This document shows positions 51,075-60,471 of a stretch of DNA of 64,000 nucleotides, piece after piece (the stretch's first letter is position 1; each line of letters starts with the position of its first letter). The stretch spans positions 1 to 64,000 of the forward strand of contig CAYZDL010000006.1 in the NCBI GenBank assembly GCA_964477345.1, in the 5' to 3' direction. A program made the position numbers and the translations under genes. This stretch comes from JAJZEO01 sp964477345. GTDB taxonomy: Bacteria > Chlamydiota > Chlamydiia > Chlamydiales > 2-12-FULL-49-11. The notes beneath the pieces are model-generated. The model did not search any database. It had not been told where the DNA came from and saw only the letters and a program-made list of their open reading frames with translations.

Positions 51075-51245
51075 ATGGTCACAGATCCTCATTATTATGC
51101 ATGGCTAGGTTTTGTGGTTTCCTGGATAATTTTTCCATTAATTAGCTTGCAGGCTTTTTTACGCTATAGAAAAGAGAAAAAGCGATTAGATGCCATTATC
51201 GGTGTTGCTTGTATGGTCCTTCTAGCAATCCGCTTTTTTCGTTAA
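51075..51245 (+). CDS. Small membrane protein (56 aa)
   Basis: ATG 51075 follows GGGG by seven bases. The peptide MVTDPHYYAWLGFVVSWIIF continues with a first helix, a basic loop (RYRKEKKRLD) and a second helix (IIGVACMVLLAIRFF). A hairpin membrane protein of unknown role; the frame is open further upstream but that part looks unlike protein. Confidence 0.5.
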   Translation: MVTDPHYYAWLGFVVSWIIFPLISLQAFLRYRKEKKRLDAIIGVACMVLLAIRFFR

Positions 51246-51270
51246 TGGGGAGGGGATTTAAAGTTCTTTT

Positions 51271-51840
51271 TTAAGTCATCATAAAGTGAAAAAGAGCCCA
51301 AGTTGATCTACTTTTACACTTGATGATCTTGAAGGAGTTTTCAACCAAGGGGGCTATGGTTTTCTCAAGTTTCCCTGGGACTTCTAAAAAAAAGTGGGTG
51401 TTCTCAGAATAGAGGTTTTTCTTTGTAGTGATAAGGTCGATTAGCCGTGTATATCCGGCCAGGCCGATCGGATAAGGAGGATGTAGAAGGATCAAGTCGT
51501 AGGGATCTTTCTTTAGTCGCTCAAGGAGAGAAAAGGCATCGACCTTAAAAACTTCTCCGGCATCAACTCTATCGATGATTTTTAGATTTTGCCGAATAGT
51601 CTCGACACATTCTTGACTTAAATCATTGAATGTAACGAAAGAGGCTCCTCGGCTCAACGCTTCAATTCCCATCGCCCCTGATCCAGAAAATAGGTCGAGG
51701 ACTCTTGCCCCTTCGGTGATTTCTTGACATGAGTCAAAAACCATTCCTCTTAAGAGAGAAGTTGCAGGCCGAGTTTCCCGTCTTTTGGGAGCAGCCAGTT
51801 TAAATCCTTTATACTTTCCACTTAATACATAGAGCGCCAT
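51271..51840 (-). CDS. rsmD: 16S rRNA (guanine-966-N2) methyltransferase
   Basis: A 189-aa class I methyltransferase. N-terminal RsmD features (ISGKYKG-like LSGKYKGFKLAAPKRRETRPATSLLRGMVFD, read in parts), SAM motif I VLDLFSGSGAMGIEALSRGA, FNDLSQECVETIRQN, and the catalytic motif IV as LILLHPPYPIG. The usual first residue of motif IV is Asp or Asn (DPPY/NPPY); here it is His, which is odd and could lower activity or reflect a variant. Upstream of the stop nothing overlaps; the gene starts 41 bases after the VWA gene ends. Confidence 0.88.
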   Translation of the reverse strand: MALYVLSGKYKGFKLAAPKRRETRPATSLLRGMVFDSCQEITEGARVLDLFSGSGAMGIEALSRGASFVTFNDLSQECVETIRQNLKIIDRVDAGEVFKVDAFSLLERLKKDPYDLILLHPPYPIGLAGYTRLIDLITTKKNLYSENTHFFLEVPGKLEKTIAPLVENSFKIIKCKSRSTWALFHFMMT

Positions 51841-51881
51841 AGCGAAGAGTATACCTTGGTATTGAGGATTTTGGGAAGAAG

Positions 51882-54800
51882 TTATCTCACTGGGGAGGGA
51901 AGATTATGCGAAACGAGAAGGTCTTTGGCCTGATTGAGGGCCTCTAGATCACCGGTCTTCAGATATTGATGAATATCAGAAAGGGCCTCATGTTGCGCAA
52001 TGTCATGGCTCAGACGTGAGGGTGAGCTAATCGCTTTATCAAAGGTGATTTTTTTCGGGATGTTGAGCCAACGATCACCATTGAAGGCCTGGATTAAGAG
52101 AGTAAATTCCTGTTTTTCTTTAGTTTCTCCGTAAATTTTGAATACCTTATCGGCGTAAAGTTGCGCTGAGACTATCTCTGTGTCGTAGAGTTTAGTCGAA
52201 TCAGTTCCATCAATTTGTGTCACTTTGACAGAGTAGCCTAGAGGATTATGGACCCGTTTTGTTAAGGCTGAGAGTTTTCTTCCAAAGGCTGAATGCGTCT
52301 TGGTATAGACAGTATCCCCATGGCACAGCCCAGTCAGAGTATTGAGCATCGCCATGTTGTTATTATCGCTTGTTGCTACAGCATAGAGAGAAAAATTATC
52401 AGGGATTTCTTCAACAATTTCGCGGATCGGGTACCTATGAATGCGGATATTTTTCATAAAGCGCCCATCTGAGAGGAGAATCAGCGTGTAAGCATCCGCA
52501 CTATTTTCCGCTCTTGTCTTAAGCTCTCCTACAAGCTTGCAAAAGGTTTGGATATTTGATTTGCCACGTTGTGGTATACCTTTCAGATTTTTACGAAGGT
52601 GAGCACTCGTCGATTTCTTTGCAATGAGATCCTCATTTTCAAACCATTCACTCTCAGTGTCAAAGAAGACGATGTTAAAAGGTGTTCCTTCATCGAGATA
52701 ATCGGCCGCTTGAACAACACCTTTTAAAAATGTGAAAAAACGGTGTTCTTCAATCGTAACAGACCGATCGATCAAAAAGTAGACGTGGTTAGTGATCTTA
52801 TCAAGAGAGGCTTGTTGGTTAGGAGAAAGAAGGATAGAAAAGTCGTGACCTACCCCTGATTTTTTAGGCATTGTACGTATAACGACCTCGAAATCATTTT
52901 CCATCGAGTCGGTTTTTAAGTATTCTAGAGAAGGCATTGCAGCAAGATCCATCTGAGTAAAACGATTGGCTTGATTTTTTCTTTTTGCCATTTCAATAGT
53001 TGCCTGAGTCCCGGAGAGGGGGACTATTTCAATCAAGCCCACTTCATTTCCTGATAGAGCAAGGAAAGGGATTTCAGTGAGATCAAGTAAAGGCAAAAGA
53101 TAGTAACCTTGGCAAAGGGGTTCATCAATCACCACTGGACATGATAAGAGAACTCCTTGTTGGTCAAAATTGGCCTCTCTTGTGAACTCCTCATAAACTA
53201 TTTCATTAAGGACCAGAGCATTGCAGGTAAAAATCGATTCAAAAGAGTGATCTAGAGAAGAGATGTTATGGATCATTTCAACCGATTCTTGTCCAGAAAT
53301 GCCACATCTCTTGATTAATGTTGTATATTGCTCTTTTTGAACTGATTCGGTGATTGCAAGATTAGCTAGTTCTCCTCTTTCATATTGTAAAGAGGCTTCT
53401 GAGAAAAGGTCTCTTTCAAAGGGCTCTACTTGGTAGTGCCATTTTTCACCAAGGGGCGCATATAATCCACTAACTTCATTTAAAGAGACCTTAAGAGAAC
53501 TGGGAAGTTCTTTGGCGATGAATAATTCTAATCGAGAGATTGGTACAGCAGGAACGTAAAAAGGAATTTCTTCTGGAGAAGAGGTTGAATTCGTATTCAT
53601 TGTAATAAAAATTGAGGTGAAGTGATTCCTGTCGTCAAAATTGAATAGAGTTGGTTGAGGTCTTTTTTGCTGTTGGATCAGTGGACTGAAAGCAATAGCC
53701 TTTCCATAATAGAATCTTTGTTCACTAATCTCTTTTGAGGGTTCTCTAAAATAAGGAAAACTCTCTTTTAAAAGGGCTAGTGGAGAAGCGACTGCAAGTT
53801 CATCGGAGAATTGTTTTCTGTAATGGAGCTTGATACAATAGAGTGGGGAATTCGCTGTTTCGAGAAATGAATCAATTGTTTCTATCTTTAGGGTCGTCAA
53901 TGAATCAGTTGTATCAAAAATAGGGAAATTATCAGAAGCAACAATCCCCTCTAATGGAATATTAACAAGGTTTTTTACGGCAAATATAGAGGAGAAGTGT
54001 TGCTTTGAAGGAGAAGAGATACTTGGCGTTGCCAAGCTCTTGTCAAAAGAGATTAAAGCAACGGTTCCCTTTTTTGCATATCTATTTACGGGGATAAAGA
54101 AGAAATCTGTATAAATCCTTGCAAGAGTCATCGAATAGTCAAAAAACAAATCTGTTTGATGATGACGAAGGGCTCTATTTTCTTCTCTATCAAATTGAAA
54201 AGAGGGATTTGATGTTGAGTAATCATTTTCAAGAACAAGAAATTGGTATGCTTCAGGATTATAAGAGACGTTTAGAATAGGGGGAAATTCTGCTTCACAA
54301 AAGATTATCCTCTTCTCTTCTTCAACTGAGAGAGATAAAGAGCGGGCTTTTTCGAGATTGAAGGGTAAGAAAGAAAAATGTGAAAGGAAAGATCGATTTC
54401 CTTGGGGCTCTATTTTAGAGAGGAATTGATTGTGAAAAATTTGAAAATTCAAAGAAGTCAATAGAGGGGAGAAACTTATCAATGTCTTTTGGTCGATAGA
54501 ATTTTCCTCAATCTTGCGACTTTCTAATAAATCCTCAAGAAGGATTGATGAATTAGAGGATAAACCCCTCTCCGGAGAATGAGTAAGGAAAATAAATGCA
54601 GTCGAGCGATTTTCTAGTATCTGAAGAGATTGTCCAACTAAAGGCCCTTGAGAGAAAGTTGTCTGAAAACTTGTCGGTAAAGAGATGGTAGAGAGTATGT
54701 ACTCATAGCAGGCGTTTGCCATGTTTCGATCGGTCTCTTTGTTAATAAGGGAGGTAAGAAGAGGAATATCAGCAAATTTCATTGTTTCAGTACAATCGAC

Positions 54801-55460
54801 CCCCTTTTTCAAAGAAAAAGAGGAAGGAAGGAGAGGAAGCTCCCTAAAAGAGGAGTTGATGACCGGTTTTTCTTCCTTTGAAGTGATCTGCAAAGAGGCA
54901 TTGAGTAAGGTTGTATCTAATTCTCTTTCCATGCGGGAAAGGCTTGAGAGGAGAAATAGATTTAAAACAGACTCCTCAACTGACCATTCTTTGGGTCTAA
55001 TCATCGATGAGGTGACGATTTGCTCTTTAAAAAACCCAAAATTCCCTAGAGGGTCTTTTAGCCACCATTGACCAAATGGGGTAAAATCAGGGTAAGAGTC
55101 ACTTTGAGCGATCATTTTTTTGCCTAAAGCAGGAGGATGAAGTTCAATAGGTTGAAATGTCACCACAGGGAGCTCTGCACCATAGGAGAAGGCAAAAAAG
55201 GGCTTTTCTCCCGATAATAAAATTGGAGAGGATAATTTTAATGAGAAACTAAACTGTTTCTCACCGAATAAATCGGGTACTTTATTTTCCGGGAAATTTA
55301 TTTGAGGCCATCGATTTTTCAGAGAAAGTATTTCAAAAGGTTCTCCGACCGGGTTCCAAAGTTGCTCAAAAGGCATCTCAGAAACTGGTAGTAGAGAGGC
55401 AGAAAGTGGCATAGTGGCAACTAGACTTGCCACCTGGTATATTAGCCATTTTCGATTCAA
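51882..55460 (-). CDS. Large exported protein with C-terminal von Willebrand A domain
   Basis: A 1192-aa protein. TTG 55460 is preceded by GGGAGGA at a good distance and gives the signal peptide LNRKWLIYQVASLVATMPLSA; a longer TTG start at 55475 would put the ribosome binding site inside the gene. About 850 residues of beta-rich sequence without recognisable motifs precede a VWA domain (HVYFLIDRSVTIEEHRF... TLILLSDGRFMKN). In the metal-binding MIDAS motif the usual DxSxS is DRSVT, so the site may be altered. Two basic/aromatic repeats of the type ..AEFPPIL.. are not obvious. It follows the TPR gene by 48 bases on the same strand, so the two are probably one operon. Confidence 0.75.
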   Translation of the reverse strand: MNRKWLIYQVASLVATMPLSASLLPVSEMPFEQLWNPVGEPFEILSLKNRWPQINFPENKVPDLFGEKQFSFSLKLSSPILLSGEKPFFAFSYGAELPVVTFQPIELHPPALGKKMIAQSDSYPDFTPFGQWWLKDPLGNFGFFKEQIVTSSMIRPKEWSVEESVLNLFLLSSLSRMERELDTTLLNASLQITSKEEKPVINSSFRELPLLPSSFSLKKGVDCTETMKFADIPLLTSLINKETDRNMANACYEYILSTISLPTSFQTTFSQGPLVGQSLQILENRSTAFIFLTHSPERGLSSNSSILLEDLLESRKIEENSIDQKTLISFSPLLTSLNFQIFHNQFLSKIEPQGNRSFLSHFSFLPFNLEKARSLSLSVEEEKRIIFCEAEFPPILNVSYNPEAYQFLVLENDYSTSNPSFQFDREENRALRHHQTDLFFDYSMTLARIYTDFFFIPVNRYAKKGTVALISFDKSLATPSISSPSKQHFSSIFAVKNLVNIPLEGIVASDNFPIFDTTDSLTTLKIETIDSFLETANSPLYCIKLHYRKQFSDELAVASPLALLKESFPYFREPSKEISEQRFYYGKAIAFSPLIQQQKRPQPTLFNFDDRNHFTSIFITMNTNSTSSPEEIPFYVPAVPISRLELFIAKELPSSLKVSLNEVSGLYAPLGEKWHYQVEPFERDLFSEASLQYERGELANLAITESVQKEQYTTLIKRCGISGQESVEMIHNISSLDHSFESIFTCNALVLNEIVYEEFTREANFDQQGVLLSCPVVIDEPLCQGYYLLPLLDLTEIPFLALSGNEVGLIEIVPLSGTQATIEMAKRKNQANRFTQMDLAAMPSLEYLKTDSMENDFEVVIRTMPKKSGVGHDFSILLSPNQQASLDKITNHVYFLIDRSVTIEEHRFFTFLKGVVQAADYLDEGTPFNIVFFDTESEWFENEDLIAKKSTSAHLRKNLKGIPQRGKSNIQTFCKLVGELKTRAENSADAYTLILLSDGRFMKNIRIHRYPIREIVEEIPDNFSLYAVATSDNNNMAMLNTLTGLCHGDTVYTKTHSAFGRKLSALTKRVHNPLGYSVKVTQIDGTDSTKLYDTEIVSAQLYADKVFKIYGETKEKQEFTLLIQAFNGDRWLNIPKKITFDKAISSPSRLSHDIAQHEALSDIHQYLKTGDLEALNQAKDLLVSHNLPSPVR

Positions 55461-55508
55461 CGAGTATCCTCCCAAGGTAGTAACCTGAGTTTTGGGTTTG
55501 TCAGGTTA

Positions 55509-58364
55509 CTAGCAAACTTTCGATTTTTTCATTGCTTCGAGGCTCATTTTTGAACGGATTTTCAAGTAAAAAGAGGAGCTTGATTCTGCAATGTTACTAA
55601 GATCCGTCTTTGCCTTATTCATCAATGTGACCCCCTCTGGTCCTCGGCTATCCTGCTGTGCTAGGAGGGCTTCACATCTGGCTATCTCTGCCTCTAAAAA
55701 GGTCATATAAATTGCATAGATTTCACTCTTTCTTGGATCGCTTTTCAAATTCTTATGATATTCGATCACCATAGGATCTTCGGTGTTTTGAAAGTCTTCT
55801 TTGATTCGATTGAGGAAAAAGAGGTATCGCATCGGACGATCATTTTCAGGGGCAATCTGTGCACGAATCCAAGCATACTCGAGAGCTGCTTCAAGATGTA
55901 AGGGCTCGGACGCTACACTCTTTCTGATCTGGAGTTCTTTCATTTCATTTAAGATCTTAAAGACATCAGCATTCTCTTCAATCTTTAGATCGGGTTTCAT
56001 CATAGCAAACTTTAGTCGTAATGAATGGAGTGCTGCATATTCAGAGACAAAGGTTGGCCTGTTACGGTAGTTATCAGCAATGAAACTAAAGGTCTCAAAC
56101 GCATTCTCTTTTTTCCCCACTAAATCATACGTTTTTGCCAATTCGACCAACGATTCTTTTTGTAACTTCCAATTCCAATCGGCATGCTTTGTTTGTTGTT
56201 CAATCAATCCCCTTAGAAGGACAACTTTTTTCTCCGAATCATTTTGTCTACCGACCAAATTTGCCAATTTCAAAACTTCCCATTCGAGGAATGTCTGATT
56301 GCTTGAAAGATCGATCAATTCATAAGAATCTTTTTTGACGAGGATATTCTCAAAGAGTGCAAAAGCCTTTTCATAGGCGTCATGATGCTCTTGATCTGGA
56401 ACATACCCATCGGCTGCAAATACTTGTGGGGATTCCATTGCCTTGTCATAGAAATGATTAGCAAGCCAGAGCTTGTTCTCTAGTTTGATCGGTAAATCTT
56501 GCAATTTCATGGCATCGTAAAGATGAGCTGCTGCAAGTTCATAGAGCTGCTTTTCTCCCCCTACCTGGGAAAGGGCTTCCTTATCCTTGCCTGTCCTTTG
56601 GATTAGAGAGAGGTAGACAGTGTAGAGTTCTAGATGGATGGAAGATTTTTGTCTTAGTTCGGAATCTCCTGATAGAGCAGCTTCTGCATGTTTGCAGAAT
56701 AATTGAGGGTCACCCCCCATCTTATGATGGCAAAGGGCGATCAATAAGTGAGCTTCAGAGGCTGTAGAATCAGTAGGAAACGAAGAAACATAGCTAGTTA
56801 GACAGTTGATAGCACTATCATAGCTTTCTAGCTCATAGGCGATTTTTCCTTGTAGAAAGAGGCATTCTTTCCTTTCATTTTGTGTAAGAACATTGTCTTG
56901 TTTCATTACTTTTACAAGATCATCGAAAAAATCGTTCTTCGAATAGGCGACGGGGCGGCCTGCTTCCAATTCCTTTAATAAATTCAATGAAGTCGAAAGG
57001 TAGTATTTCCATGCAATTGGGGCATGATTGCTAGTAGGATATTTCTTTAAAAATGTCGTTAGTATGGCTCGACTCTCTTTCCAATTTTCATTGTTGTATG
57101 TGACCAAGCTATACTCGAGATAGAGAGTTTCTAAATCTTCAAAATCAGGATGTTCTAGTAAGAGAGAAGCCAATTTCTTCTCAGCCGCTGCATAATCTCC
57201 CGCCTCTTTTAGCATCATGGCATGAATGAATGTGGCCTGTGGCAACTCGCTATCTTTTGGAAATGCTTGCTGAAGTTTACTCATTGTCTCTTCATACAAC
57301 TCTTCGGACTTTAAATTTTGAGCGCAATTCAATCGCATGAGAAGGGCATTTCTAATTTCGGGACGCATCTTATCAGCAAGTGCCAAATACTTAGTGAGCC
57401 ATTGGTTTGCACTATCGTACTCTTCCAAAGCAAAGTAGCTTCGGCCAACGATGTAGTCGAGAGTTGTTTGTTTGCCCGTTTCGATTCCTGCGAGAACAGG
57501 TTCATAAGCATCGACAACCTCTCTAAATCGGTCTTCTTGGAATAGGAGTATTAAACGATTAAGCGCGGCGTCACCAGCTTTAATTCCCTTTTTTTCAATG
57601 ATTTTAGAAAAGGTTTCAATCGCTAAAGCGCGATCAAATTCTGATTGAGCAAGAGCTGCGTGAAATGAGAGTTCTTCGTACTGATCTTGATGCCTATCAG
57701 CAAGCTCAGTGAATAGGGCAGCTGCTTTTTTGTGGTCGCTTCTTAAACGGTAAATTTCTGCTAAGGCAAACATCGTCGGATCGTTAAAGGAAGAGCCCAT
57801 GACTTTTTCATAGAGAGGCTCTGCAGCCTTGAACATTTGCAATTTTTTCTGATTGTCTTCTTGTCTTGCACCAGTTCTAAAATAGGCTTCTGCCATAAGA
57901 AAGTGATATTCGTCAGCTCTAAGTTCGATTTCTTCTGTCTTCTTGATTAGAAAAGGAGATCCTTCACGGATCATCGACTCATATTCACCTAATTCGTAGT
58001 AACATTGGAGTTTGTTGAGGGCAATTTTTCCAGCGATCTCTGAATTGTTGATCATTCGATAAGTGGCAAGGGCGTCATCGTAGGCATTCTCTTGAAGGTA
58101 TAAATCACCGAGAATTCCTCTCAAATGATCGTTGATCTTACTTTTGGGATAAGCGGCAAGGAAATCGGCAATTTGAGCCTTGACCACTTTATAGTCTTGG
58201 TCTTTCCAGTACTCGGCGATGCGGCGAACAAGAAAAGCCTCTTCTTTGTTTTCAGCATTGCAAGTAAAAGGTGAGAGCTCGGCCATGAGAGGCGAAACAA
58301 CACAACTTACTGATAATCCGAAAAGAGAGAAAAGCTTCCAGATTTTACCAGACAAATGATCCAT
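55509..58364 (-). CDS. Large exported TPR protein
   Basis: A 951-aa protein with a signal peptide (MDHLSGKIWKLFSLFGLSVSCVVSPLMA). The rest is alpha-helical, with many tetratricopeptide-like repeats (AQIADFLAAYPKSKINDHLRGILGDLYLQENAYDDALATYRMI; AAEKKLASLLLEHPDFEDLETLYLEYSL; AINCLTSYVSSFPTDSTASEAHLLIALCHHKMG). The repeats resemble BamD/YbgF-type periplasmic TPRs. It likely scaffolds a periplasmic complex with the VWA protein encoded next. ATG at 58364 is the only sensible start. Confidence 0.8.
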   Translation of the reverse strand: MDHLSGKIWKLFSLFGLSVSCVVSPLMAELSPFTCNAENKEEAFLVRRIAEYWKDQDYKVVKAQIADFLAAYPKSKINDHLRGILGDLYLQENAYDDALATYRMINNSEIAGKIALNKLQCYYELGEYESMIREGSPFLIKKTEEIELRADEYHFLMAEAYFRTGARQEDNQKKLQMFKAAEPLYEKVMGSSFNDPTMFALAEIYRLRSDHKKAAALFTELADRHQDQYEELSFHAALAQSEFDRALAIETFSKIIEKKGIKAGDAALNRLILLFQEDRFREVVDAYEPVLAGIETGKQTTLDYIVGRSYFALEEYDSANQWLTKYLALADKMRPEIRNALLMRLNCAQNLKSEELYEETMSKLQQAFPKDSELPQATFIHAMMLKEAGDYAAAEKKLASLLLEHPDFEDLETLYLEYSLVTYNNENWKESRAILTTFLKKYPTSNHAPIAWKYYLSTSLNLLKELEAGRPVAYSKNDFFDDLVKVMKQDNVLTQNERKECLFLQGKIAYELESYDSAINCLTSYVSSFPTDSTASEAHLLIALCHHKMGGDPQLFCKHAEAALSGDSELRQKSSIHLELYTVYLSLIQRTGKDKEALSQVGGEKQLYELAAAHLYDAMKLQDLPIKLENKLWLANHFYDKAMESPQVFAADGYVPDQEHHDAYEKAFALFENILVKKDSYELIDLSSNQTFLEWEVLKLANLVGRQNDSEKKVVLLRGLIEQQTKHADWNWKLQKESLVELAKTYDLVGKKENAFETFSFIADNYRNRPTFVSEYAALHSLRLKFAMMKPDLKIEENADVFKILNEMKELQIRKSVASEPLHLEAALEYAWIRAQIAPENDRPMRYLFFLNRIKEDFQNTEDPMVIEYHKNLKSDPRKSEIYAIYMTFLEAEIARCEALLAQQDSRGPEGVTLMNKAKTDLSNIAESSSSFYLKIRSKMSLEAMKKSKVC

Positions 58365-58460
58365 TCAGACACCTAAATTGTTTTTGACCGAATATACAAC
58401 ATTTGCGATAACTTACAAATCAAATTTTTGTTAAAAACTCAAGCACTGGCGGGGGCATGT

Positions 58461-59486
58461 TTAAAATGCATTGTAGTGCGAAATGAGGTGAGCCGCATCT
58501 TTTGCGTCGATATCCATGAGTGAGCGATAGATAGTTAGGCCTTTCGCATTTTTTCCAAGACGGAAATATAAGATTCCAAGCCTATAGAGAATCTCTTTGT
58601 CATGGGGGCGAATATTGATAAGAATTTCATATTCACGCGTCTCCTCTTCGAAGAGATTAAGGTGGTGGTAACAACTCGCAAGCTGAGCATGAACCCACGG
58701 ATCGTTAGGAGCAAGATCATCGAGGATCTTTAGTTCTTCAATGGCACGATTCGTAGCTACTTTGAACTTCTCTTTAATCGATTCTTTGTCAAAGCGTTTA
58801 TCGACTAAGGCGGTTTCATCAAAGGGTAGAGTTGTCGGTTTTTGATAAATTTTAGCAAGTGCAGTAAAGGCATTGGCAAGGGAGGTATGGACCGCAAGGT
58901 CAATCGGATTTTTTTTGATAAGTTCGACATGTTCTTCGATTGATCGATGCATTAAAAGTTCTTGCATTATCAGCAAGTCCTTGAAATGGAGATGGTAGCC
59001 AATTACGATAAAAATACCCTCAAGGAAGGTAAAAGGCTTGAATGAGAGGGAATAGACCTGTTTTTGCCCAATATAGGTAGCCAATTGAAACATGCTATGA
59101 GCTAATGAAAGGTGATAGTCATCTTCAGGAATATCGACAGGAATAGATCTGACACAAGCATGATAAAAATTTGTCTCAAGCTCACGGAATTGAATCGGTT
59201 TTTTCCCTTGAAAATAATAAGTGATAATTAGATGAGAACAAATCGTTAACAATAACGAGGCTGTCGAAATGGCAAAAATGGAGGAAGTTGGTGTTGTTAA
59301 TAATAGTCCAATGACAAGGGCCAGCTGTGTTACTGCAAGGAGAGCAAATGTGAGATGAAATAGGGCATACGAAGTCAGGATTGACCTAAACTTGCCAAGC
59401 GCGACTCTACACTCAGATTCGACCAGATGAGCGAATTGATTGGTGTGTAAAGTCTCGCTAGATTCAGTCTGATAGTAAGTCGCCAT
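58461..59486 (-). CDS. Membrane protein with C-terminal TPR repeats
   Basis: A 341-aa protein with two membrane helices near residues 42-66 and 70-92 (LTFALLAVTQLALVIGLLL; FAISTASLLLTICSHLIITYYF) followed by a helical soluble domain. The last 100 residues contain TPR units (PNDPWVHAQLASCYHHLNLFEEETREYEILINIRPHDKEILYRLGILYFRLGKNAKGLTIYRSLM, read in parts). Same strand as the exported TPR and VWA genes, 96 bases upstream, so possibly the inner-membrane partner of that set. Unknown function. Confidence 0.75.
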   Translation of the reverse strand: MATYYQTESSETLHTNQFAHLVESECRVALGKFRSILTSYALFHLTFALLAVTQLALVIGLLLTTPTSSIFAISTASLLLTICSHLIITYYFQGKKPIQFRELETNFYHACVRSIPVDIPEDDYHLSLAHSMFQLATYIGQKQVYSLSFKPFTFLEGIFIVIGYHLHFKDLLIMQELLMHRSIEEHVELIKKNPIDLAVHTSLANAFTALAKIYQKPTTLPFDETALVDKRFDKESIKEKFKVATNRAIEELKILDDLAPNDPWVHAQLASCYHHLNLFEEETREYEILINIRPHDKEILYRLGILYFRLGKNAKGLTIYRSLMDIDAKDAAHLISHYNAF

Positions 59487-59692
59487 CTTTCTTTACCGCG
59501 AACAAATTTCTATTGATGAGATATCTACTCTTTTTCACTACGAAAAAAAGCTGTTTTATATACAACTTTTCACATAATCTCAACTGAAATTTCAATTCGT
59601 CCTTGTAGTTGACCTGCTATTTTATCGCGTTTATAGGCTCTAAAGATCTCTGAATAATTCATCTTCAATACCAAAAAAATGTATTTCAGACT

Positions 59693-59977
59693 TTATTCAC
59701 TCATCTTTTTGGGGCAATGTTTATCAAGTTCATTGAGGAATTTTTTATGTACGTGCAAGTCGTCTCTGAGGTGATTTCTCTGCTTTTCGCTTAGGCAGAT
59801 TTCAGAACGAGACTCTTCAATCAATTTCAAAATCTCGGCTTCGGTTTTTTCATAGTTACTTAGCCAAGCCTCTATTTTTTTATAGGTAACCTTTTCAGGT
59901 TTTTTATTTTCTCTATTGCCTACCATTCCAGAACCTAACATAAGAAAGAATGTGCATATGATCGCAATTTTTTTCAT
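59693..59977 (-). CDS. Small exported helical protein
   Basis: A 94-aa protein with a signal peptide (MKKIAIICTFFLMLGSGMVG) and a charged helical mature part with two cysteines (ESRSEICLSEKQRNHLRDDLHVHKKFLNELDKHCPKK). AGGAG lies seven bases before ATG 59977. Family unknown. Encoded 17 bases after the lipoprotein gene, same strand, so co-transcribed. Confidence 0.72.
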   Translation of the reverse strand: MKKIAIICTFFLMLGSGMVGNRENKKPEKVTYKKIEAWLSNYEKTEAEILKLIEESRSEICLSEKQRNHLRDDLHVHKKFLNELDKHCPKKMSE

Positions 59978-59994
59978 AATTTTCTCCTAATTCT

Positions 59995-60369
59995 CTATGA
60001 TTGAATCATGTGATTAATGACCTTAAAGGGAACTCCTTCCATTTGAAGACGAATCACATCGTTTGTATTTAGTTCAAATCTGGTCTTTGTGTAGTCAAGT
60101 ATTTGAATCATTGAATCTGCAGAGACCCCAACTTCGTGCATGACGATGATGTCATCGATCGTCATCTTTTCACCTCGGTCGATCTTAGAAAGAATCATGG
60201 GGCTCTCTTGATTGAGATAAAATATATCTTCGGGAGATAAACAGAGCATATGAGCACGAGCACTTCCTGGAACGATCACCGTCTCCGAAGGAGTCGAAGA
60301 ATTAAAACGACTGCAGGCTAAAAGGAGGAGGGAGGAAATTCCGACCATGATTAAGCGAAAATTACTCAT
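59995..60369 (-). CDS. Small lipoprotein of unknown function
   Basis: A 124-aa protein with a clear lipoprotein signal: MSNFRLIMVGISSLLLLACSRF, lipobox LLAC, lipidated Cys19. The mature domain has two similar helical units (MTIDDIIVMHEVGVSADSMIQIL and LNTNDVIRLQMEGVPFKVINHMI), each with a D-x-I-x-x-M/L-x-x-x-G-V pattern, so it looks like a tandem of a short motif. A palindromic element precedes the gene. Confidence 0.75.
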   Translation of the reverse strand: MSNFRLIMVGISSLLLLACSRFNSSTPSETVIVPGSARAHMLCLSPEDIFYLNQESPMILSKIDRGEKMTIDDIIVMHEVGVSADSMIQILDYTKTRFELNTNDVIRLQMEGVPFKVINHMIQS

Positions 60370-60377
60370 ATGTTACC

Positions 60378-60406
60378 ATCAGATATAATTAATAACTTTA
60401 TCTGAT
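60378..60406 (-). promoter_or_regulatory. Palindromic element upstream of the lipoprotein gene
   Basis: ATCAGATA (60378-60385) and TATCTGAT (60399-60406) are perfect inverted copies with 13 bases between them. The centres of the half-sites are 21 bp apart, two helical turns, as for dimeric regulators. It lies 8 bases upstream of the lipoprotein ATG and 66 bases past the end of the response-regulator gene. A stem-loop around the ribosome binding site is the alternative reading. Confidence 0.45.
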
Positions 60407-60471
60407 AGAAACCATATTTTAAATTATATTACAACTTAATTATGTGCGTAGTAAAAAAAGATGTCTAATTA

